Positions 9,865 to 21,214 of a stretch of 64,000 bases of DNA are shown piece by piece. A program made the translations under genes and the position numbers. This stretch comes from Pyrenopolyporus hunteri (taxonomy: Eukaryota; Ascomycota; Sordariomycetes; Xylariales; Hypoxylaceae): contig CADCXC010000038.1 of NCBI GenBank assembly GCA_902806595.1, positions 682,001 through 746,000 of the forward strand. Direction: 5' to 3'. Every line of letters begins with the position of its first letter. Within the stretch, counting starts at the first letter, position 1. The notes under the pieces are model-generated. The model was given only the letters and a program-made list of their open reading frames with translations, was not told the DNA's origin and did not search any database.

Positions 9865-12770
9865 TGCCGTTGCCGTCGTCGGGCTCCCTCGCAACGGCTC
9901 GAGCTCTGCGCCGGTTGGCCCGCCGACCGCCTCGCGTTTACGATCGTTGGCTACCCGAACACTGCCACGAGCGCCCCTGACGAGGTGGCCTGTTTCGACG
10001 CGGTCTTGAATCATTTCGTCCAGGATACGACTCATCTCGTCGACGCTCCTGGTCCGTTTTCGATCCGGCGACTGACCCTTACTTAAAACGGCGGATACGG
10101 GTGGGTCGGGGAGGGCTCCCGAGGGCGGAGGGCTTGCCGCTTGTTCGTATAAGAGAGATGACCTAGTCTCGCTCCTCGAAGTATCGATTCCCTCGGCGGC
10201 GTCTCGCGAACGAGCCGCGCTGCGCAAAGCCGACAACATCCGGTCCTTGTCGTCCAGCCTCGCCCTCAGCTCCGCGATTTCGGCGTCCTTCTCCTTCATC
10301 AGGGCCGCCACGCTATGGTCTTCTCCGACCATGATACCTTTGTTCGGCGCCGAGAACCCTCCCGACGTCCGCGACGAGCTGGCACGTCGAGCCTGGAGGA
10401 GGCGCTTCTCGAGGGTTGCGATGTATCGGTTCTTATCGGCGAGATCTGCTTGTAACGCCTGGTTTTGGGCCTGCAAGGACGCCGTACCGTCACCGTATTC
10501 CCCGGTACTGTCTTCCTCGTCGTTTGAGCCCTGCTCGCCTATGCTCGGGCGCCGTTGCCCAACCGACCGCCGCCCGATGGTGGAAGACGAAGAACCCATT
10601 GAGCCCGTCCTCTCTAGCATCGGACGACTTGCAGTAGACGTCGTAACCGACGTCCGAAAAGATGCCTGAGAGAACCGCATTCCTAGCGAGCTGTACGTCC
10701 CTCCGGTGTTCACACCCGTGGATTTCGAGCTGAGAATCAACCTGTTCAGGTGGTCGATACGCTCCTTCAACGCTGTGCGCGCCAGCTGCATCTCCAGCAT
10801 CTGCTCCTCGTGCCTTGCTTCCGCCTCCTTTTCTCGGGCGCGTTCTTCTTCCTCATCCTTTACCTTATCTTCATCTTCGACTTTGGTATTATTTGCGTTC
10901 GCCTTGGCTTGACTCTCGAGTTGACTTCTAAGTTCAAGGATTTCCATCCGGTAACGTTCCAAGAGGACTCTGGCACCCCCTTCTCCTCCGACGCCGAGAG
11001 CTTCCTCGGCTCGTTTAGCATGGCTGACGATGCTATTCTTCGCCCTCGAGGCGAACTTGAGCGTGTTCAACGTTTCGTTCGCGTGACTATTTGCGGAGGC
11101 CGTACTACCGGCAGCACCAGTCTGGATCGTGCACAAAATGCTCACCAACGAGTTTCCGGAAAGAGCTCCTTGCAGAAGCCTGGTTAACTTGCTGTCTCGG
11201 TAGGGTAAGTGCTTCCCGTCCTTGTCGGCCCCCTTTTCCTTCTGCTCCGAGAGTTTAGAGATGACCGTGCCTAGCGTCAGTAAACTCTTGTTGATATGGG
11301 AACCCTCGGTCCGGCGCTCTTTTGACTCGGCGGCCTTTTCCGAACCTGCCAGATCGATCAAGCTCAGCGTGGAGACGCGGACACCCCCAGGTAGTATCCC
11401 GGAGCGTTTGCTATCCCCCGAGCCGCCGGGTAAACGCTCTCGGCTCTCGACGACGATTTGTACGACGGCGTGACTACGCGAACTCCTAGCGTTGAACTGC
11501 GTGCTCGCGGTTCTGCGGGCTTGGTCACCTCGAGCAATTACTCGTAGGAGCTGAGTCGGGCTTTGGACAATCTCCTCTTTCAGGGGGGTGGCGTAGACGC
11601 CGCGCTTACTGTCCTCCCGGAGCTTAATTTCCTCCTGCGCGCCCGCTCCGGCGCCGTTTCCAGTGGGCATACTGAGGAGATCGTGGATCTTCTCGTTATA
11701 GATTTCCAGATAGCTGACGCGCAGCAGGAACTCTCTAGACGGTGTCTCGCGGATATACGAGAAGATATCTGTTATGGCAAGTGGTATCACACCAGGAGAT
11801 GACGCAGTTCCTTGCATGGAGAAGGTCTTGCCCGTCCCCGTCATACCGTACGCAAAGACGGTACCGTGGTACCCCTCCATAACCCGGCGAACCAAGCGCT
11901 TGGCAATGTGATCGTAGACTCGGCTATTATCGTCATGCGTCGTGAAGACATTATCTATCGGCAGGTCAGGGTCATGCTTGATAGGGAACGGGTGCGCAGC
12001 GTCTTACCGTAATAATAATCGCCTCCTTCGCGGCCACGATAGGCTATCAAAGACCTGCGGCCATCTACCATCCATTCACCTTCCGGTTTGCTATTACCGC
12101 TGCCGCCGGCATCCGGCCTAACCCTAACGCTAACGATGACGTTTCCCTTCCCGTCAAGCCCTTTCGAGGCCCGCCTATCGCCGCCCGAGGCGCCCGCAGC
12201 GTCGGCCAGGTCGTCGTATGTGGTTGCCGACGTCGAGTAGGAGTCCTGGGCAGAGGAGCTTCGGCTCTGCGGAGGGGATGAAACGCTAATGGGCCCATCC
12301 GAAGTCCTCGCACCAGCCCCGCCCAGGAGGGATTTACCATCCGCGCTACCGTTTAGGAGACTCGGCGCGCCACTGCCGATGTGAGCTAACTTAGACGATG
12401 GTTGCGGGGTCCGCGCTTTTCTCGCGGGAGTAATCGCTCCAGATAAAGGACTAGGGGGGTGGCTTGCGGTGCGGCTCGGCGGTTGAGGGAACGAGTTTAT
12501 GCTGACGGTCTTCCTAATAGTCTTTCCAGCGCTGTTAACACCGTGAGAGCTCTTTGGGACGGGCAGCGCTGTGGTCGGTGCCGGGGACGGAGGGGGGCCC
12601 GGGTATACGTTTGCCGAGGGCGCTCGGAGGCCACTCCTAGGGGTGCCCGGAGTGCTGCTAGGAGTTGCTAGACCGCCAGTACTCTTCCGCGTCTTCGTAA
12701 CGGGTAACGACGGTAGGCTGCTATTCTGAGAGGCATTCGAACCACGTGGTCTCGGTAAGGTGGTGGCCAT
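9793..12770 (-). CDS. kipA: Kinesin-7 motor protein (Kip2/KipA-like)
   Basis: Microtubule plus-end-directed motor. Two exons, 12770-12008 and 11954-9793, separated by a 53-bp intron (donor GTAAGA); 974 aa. Residues 1 to about 205 are a Ser/Pro/Thr-rich basic extension. The motor follows, starting at VIVSVRVRPDAGG, with P-loop GMTGTGKT (291-298), switch I NARSSRSH and switch II DLAGSE. After the motor comes a heptad-rich, Glu/Lys/Ala coiled-coil zone and a low-complexity tail ending in a poly-Thr run encoded by an ACG-type triplet repeat. An N-terminal basic extension before the motor is typical of Kip2/KipA, which deliver plus-end factors and keep hyphal growth straight. The kinesin call is certain from motifs; the kinesin-7 class is inferred from layout and wording of the motor. 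Confidence 0.93.
9836..9890. repeat. Trinucleotide repeat coding for poly-Thr/Ala-Thr tail of the kinesin
   Basis: About ten perfect GTC triplets on the plus strand followed by degenerate GCCGTT units. On the coding (minus) strand they encode alternating Ala/Thr and then nine Thr residues close to the C-terminus. It keeps the frame open, so it is a coding microsatellite that can vary in length without frameshift. Confidence 0.85.
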
Positions 12771-14119
12771 CGTGACGGTAGAGTGAAGTGTCTATGACCC
12801 GACACGAGATAATGGCTGGATTCGTTCGACGGCGTTTCTCTCGTACCTAATTCGCTACCGCCCCTCAAATTCGGGGGGTTGATCGCCGATATCGTAAACG
12901 ACTCGGATTTTAGGCGCACCAATTATCGAATGTAGGGCTACAGGATTAAAGGCGTCCTTTTCGTTTCATAGTAAATAAGTTCGCAGACGAAAATCTTGAA
13001 AATAAATGTGTTCTCTTTCCCTAAATGCAAATGCGGTTGGCCGGGAACGATCAGAAATACGGGTGCTGATCGATCGACTAGGCAGGCTAGCGAAAGTCGA
13101 GCGGGTTCTACGATCGTGACCAAGCGCTGCGCCTCATAGGTTTGGGAGATAGATGCCCCGAGAATCACAAATGATGGGATAGATGGTAGAGAAACGCCAG
13201 GCGCGTGAGCAACACTCTCTAAACCTAGGTAGGTATCTTACTATTTGTCAACAGGTAACAAATTCCAGGATTGGGGAAGAGAAAGTCGGACGTCGGTTTG
13301 TGGTTTATACGGATATGCTAACTGAGACACACATACTTTATCCGTGAAATGAGAAGAGGCAAGCATGGAATCGCGTCGTCGCTGTTGCTATCGCGGTACT
13401 GGGAGCCCGAGCGAAAGGAAGAGTGTTGACGTTGTTGAAGTAATGGGGGTATCTTAGAAGTCAAAGAATAAAATCGCCGGAAGCCGGAAATAGAAGGACC
13501 CAGCGGTTCCTAGTTTCGCGGGACGGCAACGGATACAAAGAACAAATGAGACCAGATCGATGGTTGGTACCCTTTGGCGGCTTACGTCGTCGTGTGCTAT
13601 CTGTTTCTCTCGATTGATGTTCCCGGCGGGCGATAGGGCCGAGACAGATTGTTTTGAGAGACACCGTTGTCTATTTCGGGTGAAGGAAGAGAGTGAAAAA
13701 AGTAAATGATGGTTTATAAGGTATCGTAGAAGAAGGAATTTGAGGAATATGCGGATGGAGTCCCCAAGGTACACAAATTTACATATAAGCAAGGCAAGGG
13801 CTCAAGAATAAAACAAATGAACGGCAGGCGTTGGAGCTCAAGCAAGCGCTACCTCAAGCAACGACGATGAATGTCTTCGCGAAAGAGCATTCGCAGAAAG
13901 TTTAGAAATTGGAGTTCACGCATTCTGTGGAGAGGAGGAACGATAGGATGCAGAGAGCTGCCAGGCGCTTTGAAAGTTTGGCAGGCCATCAGCGTGTGGC
14001 CCGGGCTTCTGCAGTTGGGCTGCTTTCGGATTGGCGTGGGTTCGGGGGGGTGAGAGAAAGCGGTGCGTCCAGTAGCGTAGTTCCACCTAGGGCCTAGGTA
14101 GGCGGTACCCTGCAAGTTT

Positions 14120-14143
14120 ACCTAGGTACCTAGGTACCTAGGT
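14120..14143. repeat. 24-bp perfect palindrome, three ACCTAGGT units
   Basis: Three tandem copies of the self-complementary octamer ACCTAGGT make a perfect 24-bp palindrome. Further TAGG/TACC words flank it on both sides (14085-14155). It is non-coding. Confidence 0.9.
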
Positions 14144-17100
14144 TGTATGCGGTATAGGTATCGTACATACGGTACATGACCTCGTACGTCGCGGGTCGAA
14201 CTTGCTGGTCTCGTCTACTATCAACATCGTCAATCCCCGTTCTTGTGCTACCGAGTAGGTACCCAGTACGTTAGGTAACCTTAAAAAGCTACTGCATCTG
14301 ATGTTCCTTATCAACTACACGTATCCGGAGCCATCCATCCCCATCCTAACGTCCTCTTCTTCTTCTTCCATCCATCTCTTCCTTCGATTAACTCGATATA
14401 CTACTGTAGTATCTAAAGACACGACACGAGCCCAGTAATTAGGATGATGGATGTTTACTAGGTACGACAACGCTAAAATGACGCCGGAGGATGTAAATTT
14501 CTTTTTTCTCTTCCCCATCCTTTCTTCATTAACGAACCCCTGATACGTGCTTGACCAATACAGTACCTTGCATCCAAATTAGAGCCAAGCTCGCAGTAGG
14601 GGATTGCACAATCACCGGCCACGCCCAAAGTCTGGTCCAGATCCAGGGATTGGATAAAGCACGCTCTCCACGACAAGGGCCCCCCTGCCCCGTGTGATAG
14701 AGGCTTCGTGCTTTGGGGAGAGAGTAACTTCGCGTACCGAGAACAGGCTTGAGCTTGACGATCCTCTCTGGCCCTCAAACTAATAGAGAATAGAGTCTCT
14801 CTAATATTGACAGCTTCCTCGGGCCCCTCTCGTGCTTAAGAGTTCCTTTAGACCTCGATGTCTCATTTACTCGTGGCGGGTCACGGGCCAAAAAACGGCT
14901 TTCTCGGCTGTGGCTGGCCTAACTTGTCTAACACGGGTTGGAGAACGACAACTAATCTGATTCAGGATTGATGGCATTGGCTTTGCTTTTCCCCTCCCTT
15001 GTTATAAAAAGGCAGGGCAAACATCAGCTCCCGAATGCCACGGATATCAATAAGCCCTCAGCTCCCTGCTTGAAACCCCTTTATTATTATCTATTATTAT
15101 GGAGGGCTACGCTAGTAAACAGGGCTGTCTATCCGTCAGAAACCCTCCAGCTAAGACTCGACCGACGAGAGAGCTGCCAAACCCTTCTGCCGGGCCATTG
15201 GCCTAAATTAGACCCCTGCCTCCCTCTCCAACCATTACGACGGGTTACTTTCCCCTTTTGAAAAGAAAGGGTGCATCGGAGGGCATCGCAAGGAACATAG
15301 TACGTACGCTCTGGGAGCATCGAGAGCTTGAAAGAGTCTTTCTCTCTTCGCCTGGCTGTACAACCCTGCCTATCTCCTATCTTCACACATTGTGAAGACT
15401 TTTTCCGTATGTATGGTTCGTTATTTCGTGCGCATGCGAGTTGCTTGCATAGGTGCTTCGCTGCGGATCGGTACATACTACCCAACCTAGCAAGTCTTAG
15501 CATTCGCCGACCAGAATGGACTACCACACCAGGTATGCGAGGCAGACACCCGGGGGCCTGCTGCAAGTGCGGGAGTCAGTCACAGTCGTCGATGCAATGG
15601 AACTGCACTTACGCAGGTCCAACGCCCGGTCCTGAACCGATCAGCTTAGGAGGTACTTGCCTTATGTATTTGATATGTATGGCTCCTGTTGTGGACGTCA
15701 ACTACTCCAGTAACAGTAACGATATCACTCGAGACGCGGTGGTAGGCTACCTATAGCTAATTCCCACTACGATGGGTATGTGAAAATTCTGCTAGATCAT
15801 CTCTCTCTCTCTCCGGATGACGGAGCGAAGAGGGTTCATTCGGAACTGTGGAGAGCTCTTAAGGAGCTTATTTCTTGTCTTTTCACCTCCCCCACGATCG
15901 ACCGTCGGCTGCGGCCCAGGGTTCTTCTAACATACATCATTTAGCGTCTCTTATCACGTCTGTCATGTGGCACTTATCTCAGGGGGTCGGTCATTGGCCT
16001 GAGATCTTCAGCTTTTCAATATGCCTCAAAACCACCGATAAACGTGGTAATTTCGGAATTCGCCAACCATGTCACCACTTCTGCACCTCTCTACGGTCTG
16101 GGTCTGTGCTCCATATATACCCAAGTCACTACATACATATGCATCATAAGCACTTTACTGTTTACTCACAGCGAAAATGTGGCACAGACTCCAGCACAAG
16201 GGGCTCGACGCTTGTCCCCTAATATGCAGAGCATCCCACTATTATGTATATATGGAGATATGTACGTGATCGAGTCCTCAAGTCTGTGCAGCAGCGCCGT
16301 ATCAGCGAGCTCTACCACAGTTATAGTATGCAATCTAGATATTGGCATTACGCACCGTCGTCTCCGCCAATATAGGCCCGAAGGTTCAACCCGCTCCTTC
16401 AACTAAGCCCTATGCATTCGAAATGCATGGCTCCTTGCGTAAACCATCCGCCGGGTCGTCACGTTTTACTTGTGACAAGTCAGGGAAAAATCCGACTCGG
16501 GGAAATAAATCCGCTTATATTCCCCTGACACGCATTCCTGGGGGGCAGACAAGAGATAAGGTCGATCAAAAGGCCCAACCCCAGACGTTTTCAATTAACA
16601 AAGCTCCTAGGCATTGTCAAAGCGAAATCTCAGCCAGAACGCGAATAAATCAACGCCATCGGAGCTACAGGGGTTCATGCCATATGTAGTAATCCGAAGC
16701 ACATGTAGACGATCAAGCCGAGCGAAGCTATATCTGCGGATAGAGGCAAACAACGGTTAAACACAGCGTTTTAAAAAAGAAGAAAAAGAAAAAGAAAAAA
16801 AAGAACCGGTTTCTTCAGCAGATCTCCCATATTCCATCTACCCATCTTGTTTCGTAGAGATTGAGTTGTCTGAGTATTGTAATTTATACAATCAGGATTT
16901 CAGAATTAACGCCCATCACGTCACCCTACCTACCTTACATACCTCACGCAGGAATCGTACTACCGATCGAGGAAATCCCCTTGCCGGTAACCGCCTCTTT
17001 TCGGGTGTATATTAAATAGATTAGAGAAAGGAGACGCCTCCTCCCTTTTTATTTTGCCTTTCCCATTTTTCGTTCCATTCACTTCTAAAGGGCGTTGAAA

Positions 17101-18409
17101 TAGCCTTGTCAGGTATTGAGTATTAAGTATTAAGCAGGTAATTATATCCCCGATTCAGGCTCAAACCCAAGGTCAAACCCGATAGCTGAGTGCTAAATCC
17201 CTGGCGTCTTACGTCGGTCGTATCAAGTATTTACAAGTACACGCACCTAAGATAGGTGCTGCGTATTCCCTCGCAGCATAGCATGTGAGGCTGCCGCTAG
17301 TTGTGTGACACAGCATTTCAGTTCAAGTTCCGAGCGTGCATGAAGAGCTAGGCGGGCTAGCGATGCACGTTGTCGTATTCCGTGCCTTGGCTAGGTAGTG
17401 ATCCCGTCCGTGTCCCGACAAGACAGGCACGAGGACGCTGGGTTCCGGAAGAGAGGGTTCGTCGCTCGGTTCTCGGCTGCGGGGAGCGTGAATATCTGGG
17501 TATAAAGGCGATACGTATATATAGTAGGTAGGTATGGTGTAGGGATTGTCCCTTGGCCGTGCAGGCTAAGTCTGTATTATATCGGAATGGTCTAACTATC
17601 TTGAGGCCTCGCTGGGATATAATCATGTTGGTCATGCGGAGCGCCAGTCTACACATGGCTATATGCCGTTATCATTACAATGTTATAACGAAACGCTTTG
17701 GAGCGTTAGCTTTGAACGAACAACTTCACACTGCGAGACGTAATGTGTAGCATCCCCTATAACGTACATACGTAGGTATATAGGTACATAACCCTCTAGA
17801 TCACCAGAGGCGACGCTCGAGAATGATGGCTATGGCGATGACTATAACTGACTATGGCTATTACCTCCCACGATCTACCGGGGATCCGCGGATCTATTTG
17901 ATGCCGGCTCGTTGCTACGTCTCTGGTCTGTTTCACCTACACACCCTCGGGTTTCTGATCGGCATACGTGCATACGTACACGATTCTGGATGCGCGCAAG
18001 TAATCTCTACCGCGTAAACGACTAGATCGGTCCTGATTACGCCCGTGACTCCGCCTATTTGCACAGACTCCCTACCATTTTCGATTGTTAAGTAGGTATA
18101 GGTAGGTATATACACATTGCTAGAATGGGGACTGGTAGAAATAAGCTACGGTAGTCCGGGATATGTACCTACCTAGGTAGGCATCTACTTGATCCACGAC
18201 GAGGCAAGGGAGCGTGGAAGAAGCTCCCTGCCCTTGTTTCTGGAAGACCGAATGCATACATCAGCTATCGAAGTGCCCTAATTCTACTATGACGTCTAAC
18301 CCGGGTATACGCGCGGGTTTGCAAACCGGGTCATGCGACGGCATAGGGGCTGTGACTCTAGGCTTCCTCATGTAGTGTCAGAGCCTCAGAAGTCTCTATG
18401 CATATCTAC

Positions 18410-18437
18410 CTACCTACCTACCTAGGTAGGTAGGTAG
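18410..18437. repeat. 28-bp perfect palindrome of CCTA/TAGG repeats
   Basis: Four CCTA-type words run into four TAGG-type words around a central CCTAGG (18421-18426). The arms match over 14 bp each. It lies about 30 bp beyond the stop codon of the Stk19-family gene, so it could be transcribed in that gene's 3' region. Confidence 0.9.
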
Positions 18438-18466
18438 CTAATAGGTATACCATGCATAAATCTCGC

Positions 18467-19711
18467 TCACACGGCACGTACACCGCGGCCCACACTCCTC
18501 GTCTCGAAGACCTCGACGAGGCCCGCCCCAACCGCCTCATGCAAGACCCAGTCGAACGTCAGTCCGTGGAATTGCCTCCACTTCTTCGTCTGGCCCGGAA
18601 GCACGCCCGCGAACTCGCCGCGCCCGCGCTTGGCCGCATACCGCGCCTCCTCCTTCGCGATGCCGCCGTCCCACCGCTCGCGGAGGACCGTTTCCGGCGC
18701 CTCGCGGTGGGTGGAGCGCGACCTGCCGAGCAGCGACACGAGGTGCTCGAGCGCGGCCGACGCCAACTTCAGGAACGCGCCGCTGCCGGGCACCGCGAGC
18801 CGGAACGACTCCGCGCCCCCCTCGCCGCTACCACGCAACGACGACGACCCGAGAAGACCGCCCCCGTTGCCGCCCGTCTTGTGTACTACGCCTTCGCCTC
18901 CTACGGCGCCGAGAGAGCCCGTCGGCTGTCGCGAGATGAACTCGAGGGATGTGAGTGTGACCTTGTCCTCCGGCCGCGAGTATAGGTTCGTCGTATGGGA
19001 GGAGCCGTGGTGACTGGTGCCGGTTCCGTGGGCTGTCAGGAAACCTGCTTTGATGAGCTGGTTGATCCCCGCTGCGGGAAGGACGCCGGGCCCGAGGGTC
19101 TGGACGCCGGGGTTCTCTTTTAGAAACGTAGCCAGGCCGTCTCTCGTCTCCTTGTCCAATGTTTTACAGCCCTTGATCATCTGTTCGAAGTCCGTAGAGA
19201 GTATTACGGCCTCCCCTATGTTACCCCGCCCGGTTACGACTACCTTGCGCAGGAACCCGGCTCGCGCAAGCTCGGCGATTTCTCGCTCCGCTGCGCTCGG
19301 CGACGATAGGAGGGCTTGTATGTGCGAAACGGTGGCGATGGGAGGGAGTTGCTTTCGGTAGTTCAGGGTTTCTGCGATCCTCGTGGAGTTCATTCCGGCC
19401 GCGCGCTCGGGAACGGGGGAGAACATGTGGTTGCGGATATAGAGGATGGTTTGGGGGACGTCGCGCAAGGTCAGGTCGGTCGCCAGGGCCTTGACGAGCC
19501 CGTAGTCGTCGAGCTTATCGTTGAAGAAGTCGTCGCCGTCATCTTCGTCGCCAAGCGACGACTTTCCGCGCTGGACTCCGGGTTTGCGACGGGGTAGGGA
19601 AGACGCCCACGAGGACGAGGACGAGGACGAGGACGTGGATTGCTTTGCGCCGGACTTCTTGGAGGACTTCTTAACCCGGCTGGAGCCTCCCAAAATCGAC
19701 CTTAAACTCAT
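18467..19711 (-). CDS. Stk19-family winged-helix protein
   Basis: Single exon, 414 aa, ATG at 19711. The N-terminus is basic and Ser-rich (a run of nine Ser near residue 27), followed by an acidic patch GDEDDGDDFF. The conserved core starts near residue 65 and contains SPVPERAAGMNSTRIAETLN, then ELARAGFLRKVVVTGRG and GINQLIKAGFLT, arranged as repeated winged-helix units. This matches my memory of the fungal Stk19 domain. Human STK19 was first called a kinase but is now regarded as a DNA-binding winged-helix protein acting in transcription-coupled repair; no kinase motifs are visible here. The C-terminal half is GC-rich with Gly/Ser linkers. Its head faces the histidine-phosphatase gene across a 671-bp divergent promoter region. 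Confidence 0.75.
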   Translation of the reverse strand: MSLRSILGGSSRVKKSSKKSGAKQSTSSSSSSSSWASSLPRRKPGVQRGKSSLGDEDDGDDFFNDKLDDYGLVKALATDLTLRDVPQTILYIRNHMFSPVPERAAGMNSTRIAETLNYRKQLPPIATVSHIQALLSSPSAAEREIAELARAGFLRKVVVTGRGNIGEAVILSTDFEQMIKGCKTLDKETRDGLATFLKENPGVQTLGPGVLPAAGINQLIKAGFLTAHGTGTSHHGSSHTTNLYSRPEDKVTLTSLEFISRQPTGSLGAVGGEGVVHKTGGNGGGLLGSSSLRGSGEGGAESFRLAVPGSGAFLKLASAALEHLVSLLGRSRSTHREAPETVLRERWDGGIAKEEARYAAKRGRGEFAGVLPGQTKKWRQFHGLTFDWVLHEAVGAGLVEVFETRSVGRGVRAV

Positions 19712-20382
19712 TTCTCATAGCGCGAACCATGGGGGGGGGTTTAGAAGGCCCCTTCACTACTTTGCTAGCCCGCCACGATGAAGGAGATGGATTATAGGAA
19801 GAATACAAAGACTTGAGGGTAAGTGAGTCAGCCAGCCCGATCTTCGTGGAAACTTGTATATATTGTACTGTACGGTATATGCAGGTAACATGGCTGATGT
19901 GTACAAGTACTTCGTACATGGTTACATGGTTTTTTTAACGAATAGGAGGCGCTAGCGAGCTGTGGCGCGCCTCGATCTACCACCCGTGATCCTTAGCGGA
20001 AGCTCTGATTGGCTCGTCAGGGCTGGCTCAAAGGGGTCAATCATCTACGGCTAACCGCATTCGGCTTTCTATGAATAACGAATTGTGACATTATGAAGCT
20101 TCAAAAGTCTGCTTCGTCTGCGAGTTGCCTTCTGGCTGTAACTCTTGAAAGCGCTTGTTTCCCCGATTCTTTGCTGCACACTGCTTGAACTTGGGGAAAC
20201 TCCTAATTGATAGCCGAGCATCTTTTTATCGTGACTCATTTATTCCTAGGACAAACGCAAGATAATGCATCGATCCAGAGAGGAAGTCGAGAAGATATCG
20301 CCCTGCTCCCGTATTCACCCCTTTGCCTAAGAAAAAGAAAGGAAAAAGAAAATAAACACAACCATCTTATTCGATACTCAAG
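19712..20382. promoter_or_regulatory. Divergent promoter region
   Basis: 671 bp separate the start codons of the Stk19-family gene (leftward) and the histidine-phosphatase gene (rightward), so both promoters must lie here. An A/G-rich stretch at 20331-20355 immediately precedes the phosphatase start. No specific factor site can be assigned. Confidence 0.45.
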
Positions 20383-21214
20383 ATGGCACCAAGAATCATT
20401 CTGATACGTCATGGCGAAGCTCTACATAGTAAGTTTCCCAATACCGATTTCGTCTAGGGAAGGGCTAACATATTGAAAGACATTGCCGATAAGTTGTCTC
20501 TACCCCTTATCATCCAATCCCTTAGTCTAACATGACAGGCACACGAATGGGAACTGCCTGACCCGGCCCTGACCGAGAAGGGTATAGAGCAATGCAAAGC
20601 CCTAGCGGCCAAACTCGAGGCGGAGTTCTCCTTTGACAAAGACGAATGTCTTATAGTGGTCAGCCCCTTGAGGAGGACGTTACAGACCGTCCGACACGGT
20701 CTCCAGTGGCTTCGGGATCGTGGGGTTCCAACCGAAGTTCGCGCCGAGTGGCAGGTACGTATCACGCATTACTTGAGTGCATATGGGCGATGGGATGGAA
20801 GACTGGCCGTCCGGGTACTGGCCATCCGGGTGCTGACCGGTGTCCCAGGAAACGACGGATAATCCTTGCGACATCGGTGATCATCCATCTGCGATCAAGG
20901 ATGAATGGCCTGACTTCGACTTCTCGACCTTGGATCCGGTCTATCCTCAGAAGGTTGGCATGTACGAGAATTCAGAAGAGGCATTCCAGAAGAGGGCGTC
21001 TTTCGCTAAGCGCTGGCTCTTCGATAGGCCCGAAAAGTGCATAGTGGTTGTCACACACTCGGGCTTCTTGAAGAGAGTCATCAAGGGGCCCAAATATCAG
21101 AACGTCGAATATAGGATGTACGAGCTCGTCGAGGACTCGGGTGATCTTACGCTGAAGGAGATACCAAGGGAGGACGCAGCATCTCTGGATGAGGGCACAG
21201 AGGGGCCGAACTGA
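20383..21214 (+). CDS. Histidine phosphatase superfamily protein (phosphoglycerate-mutase-like)
   Basis: Small branch-1 histidine phosphatase of about 210 aa. Exon 1 (20383-20428) encodes the catalytic motif ILIRHGEALH and ends at a strong GTAAGT donor. The main exons are 20539-20754 (HEWELPDPALTEKG, then VSPLRRTLQTVRHG with the second catalytic Arg) and 20849-21214 (ETTDNPCDIG, then VVVTHSGFLKRV with the second catalytic His). Phases of these two agree with each other across a 94-bp intron. The first junction does not: exon 1 ends in phase 1, while the exon at 20539 must begin in phase 0, and TGA blocks extension upstream. An unusually small exon after the acceptor at 20479 could fix this. 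The family also includes yeast Pmu1-like phosphatases; the substrate is unknown. Confidence 0.75.

Larger units (their letters stand above)
12771..18466. other. 5.7-kb gene-poor region
   Basis: Upstream of the kinesin gene and downstream of the Stk19-family gene. All frames are short (at most about 145 codons), lack family motifs and mostly begin at non-ATG codons. Contents seen: a 24-bp palindrome at 14120-14143, a 28-bp palindrome at 18410-18437, an A/G-rich run at about 16771-16805, and a small perfect hairpin at 16412-16428 (7-bp stem, CGA loop). No transposon ends or tRNA were recognised. Confidence 0.55.

Noticed and set aside
15129..15756. Overlapping frames of 142 and 145 codons on opposite strands
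   Set aside because: No family motif, no splice-supported extension, mutually exclusive frames in gene-poor DNA.
16412..16428. Perfect 7-bp-stem hairpin ATGCATT...AATGCAT
   Set aside because: Short, isolated, expected by chance in tens of kilobases; no transcript evidence.
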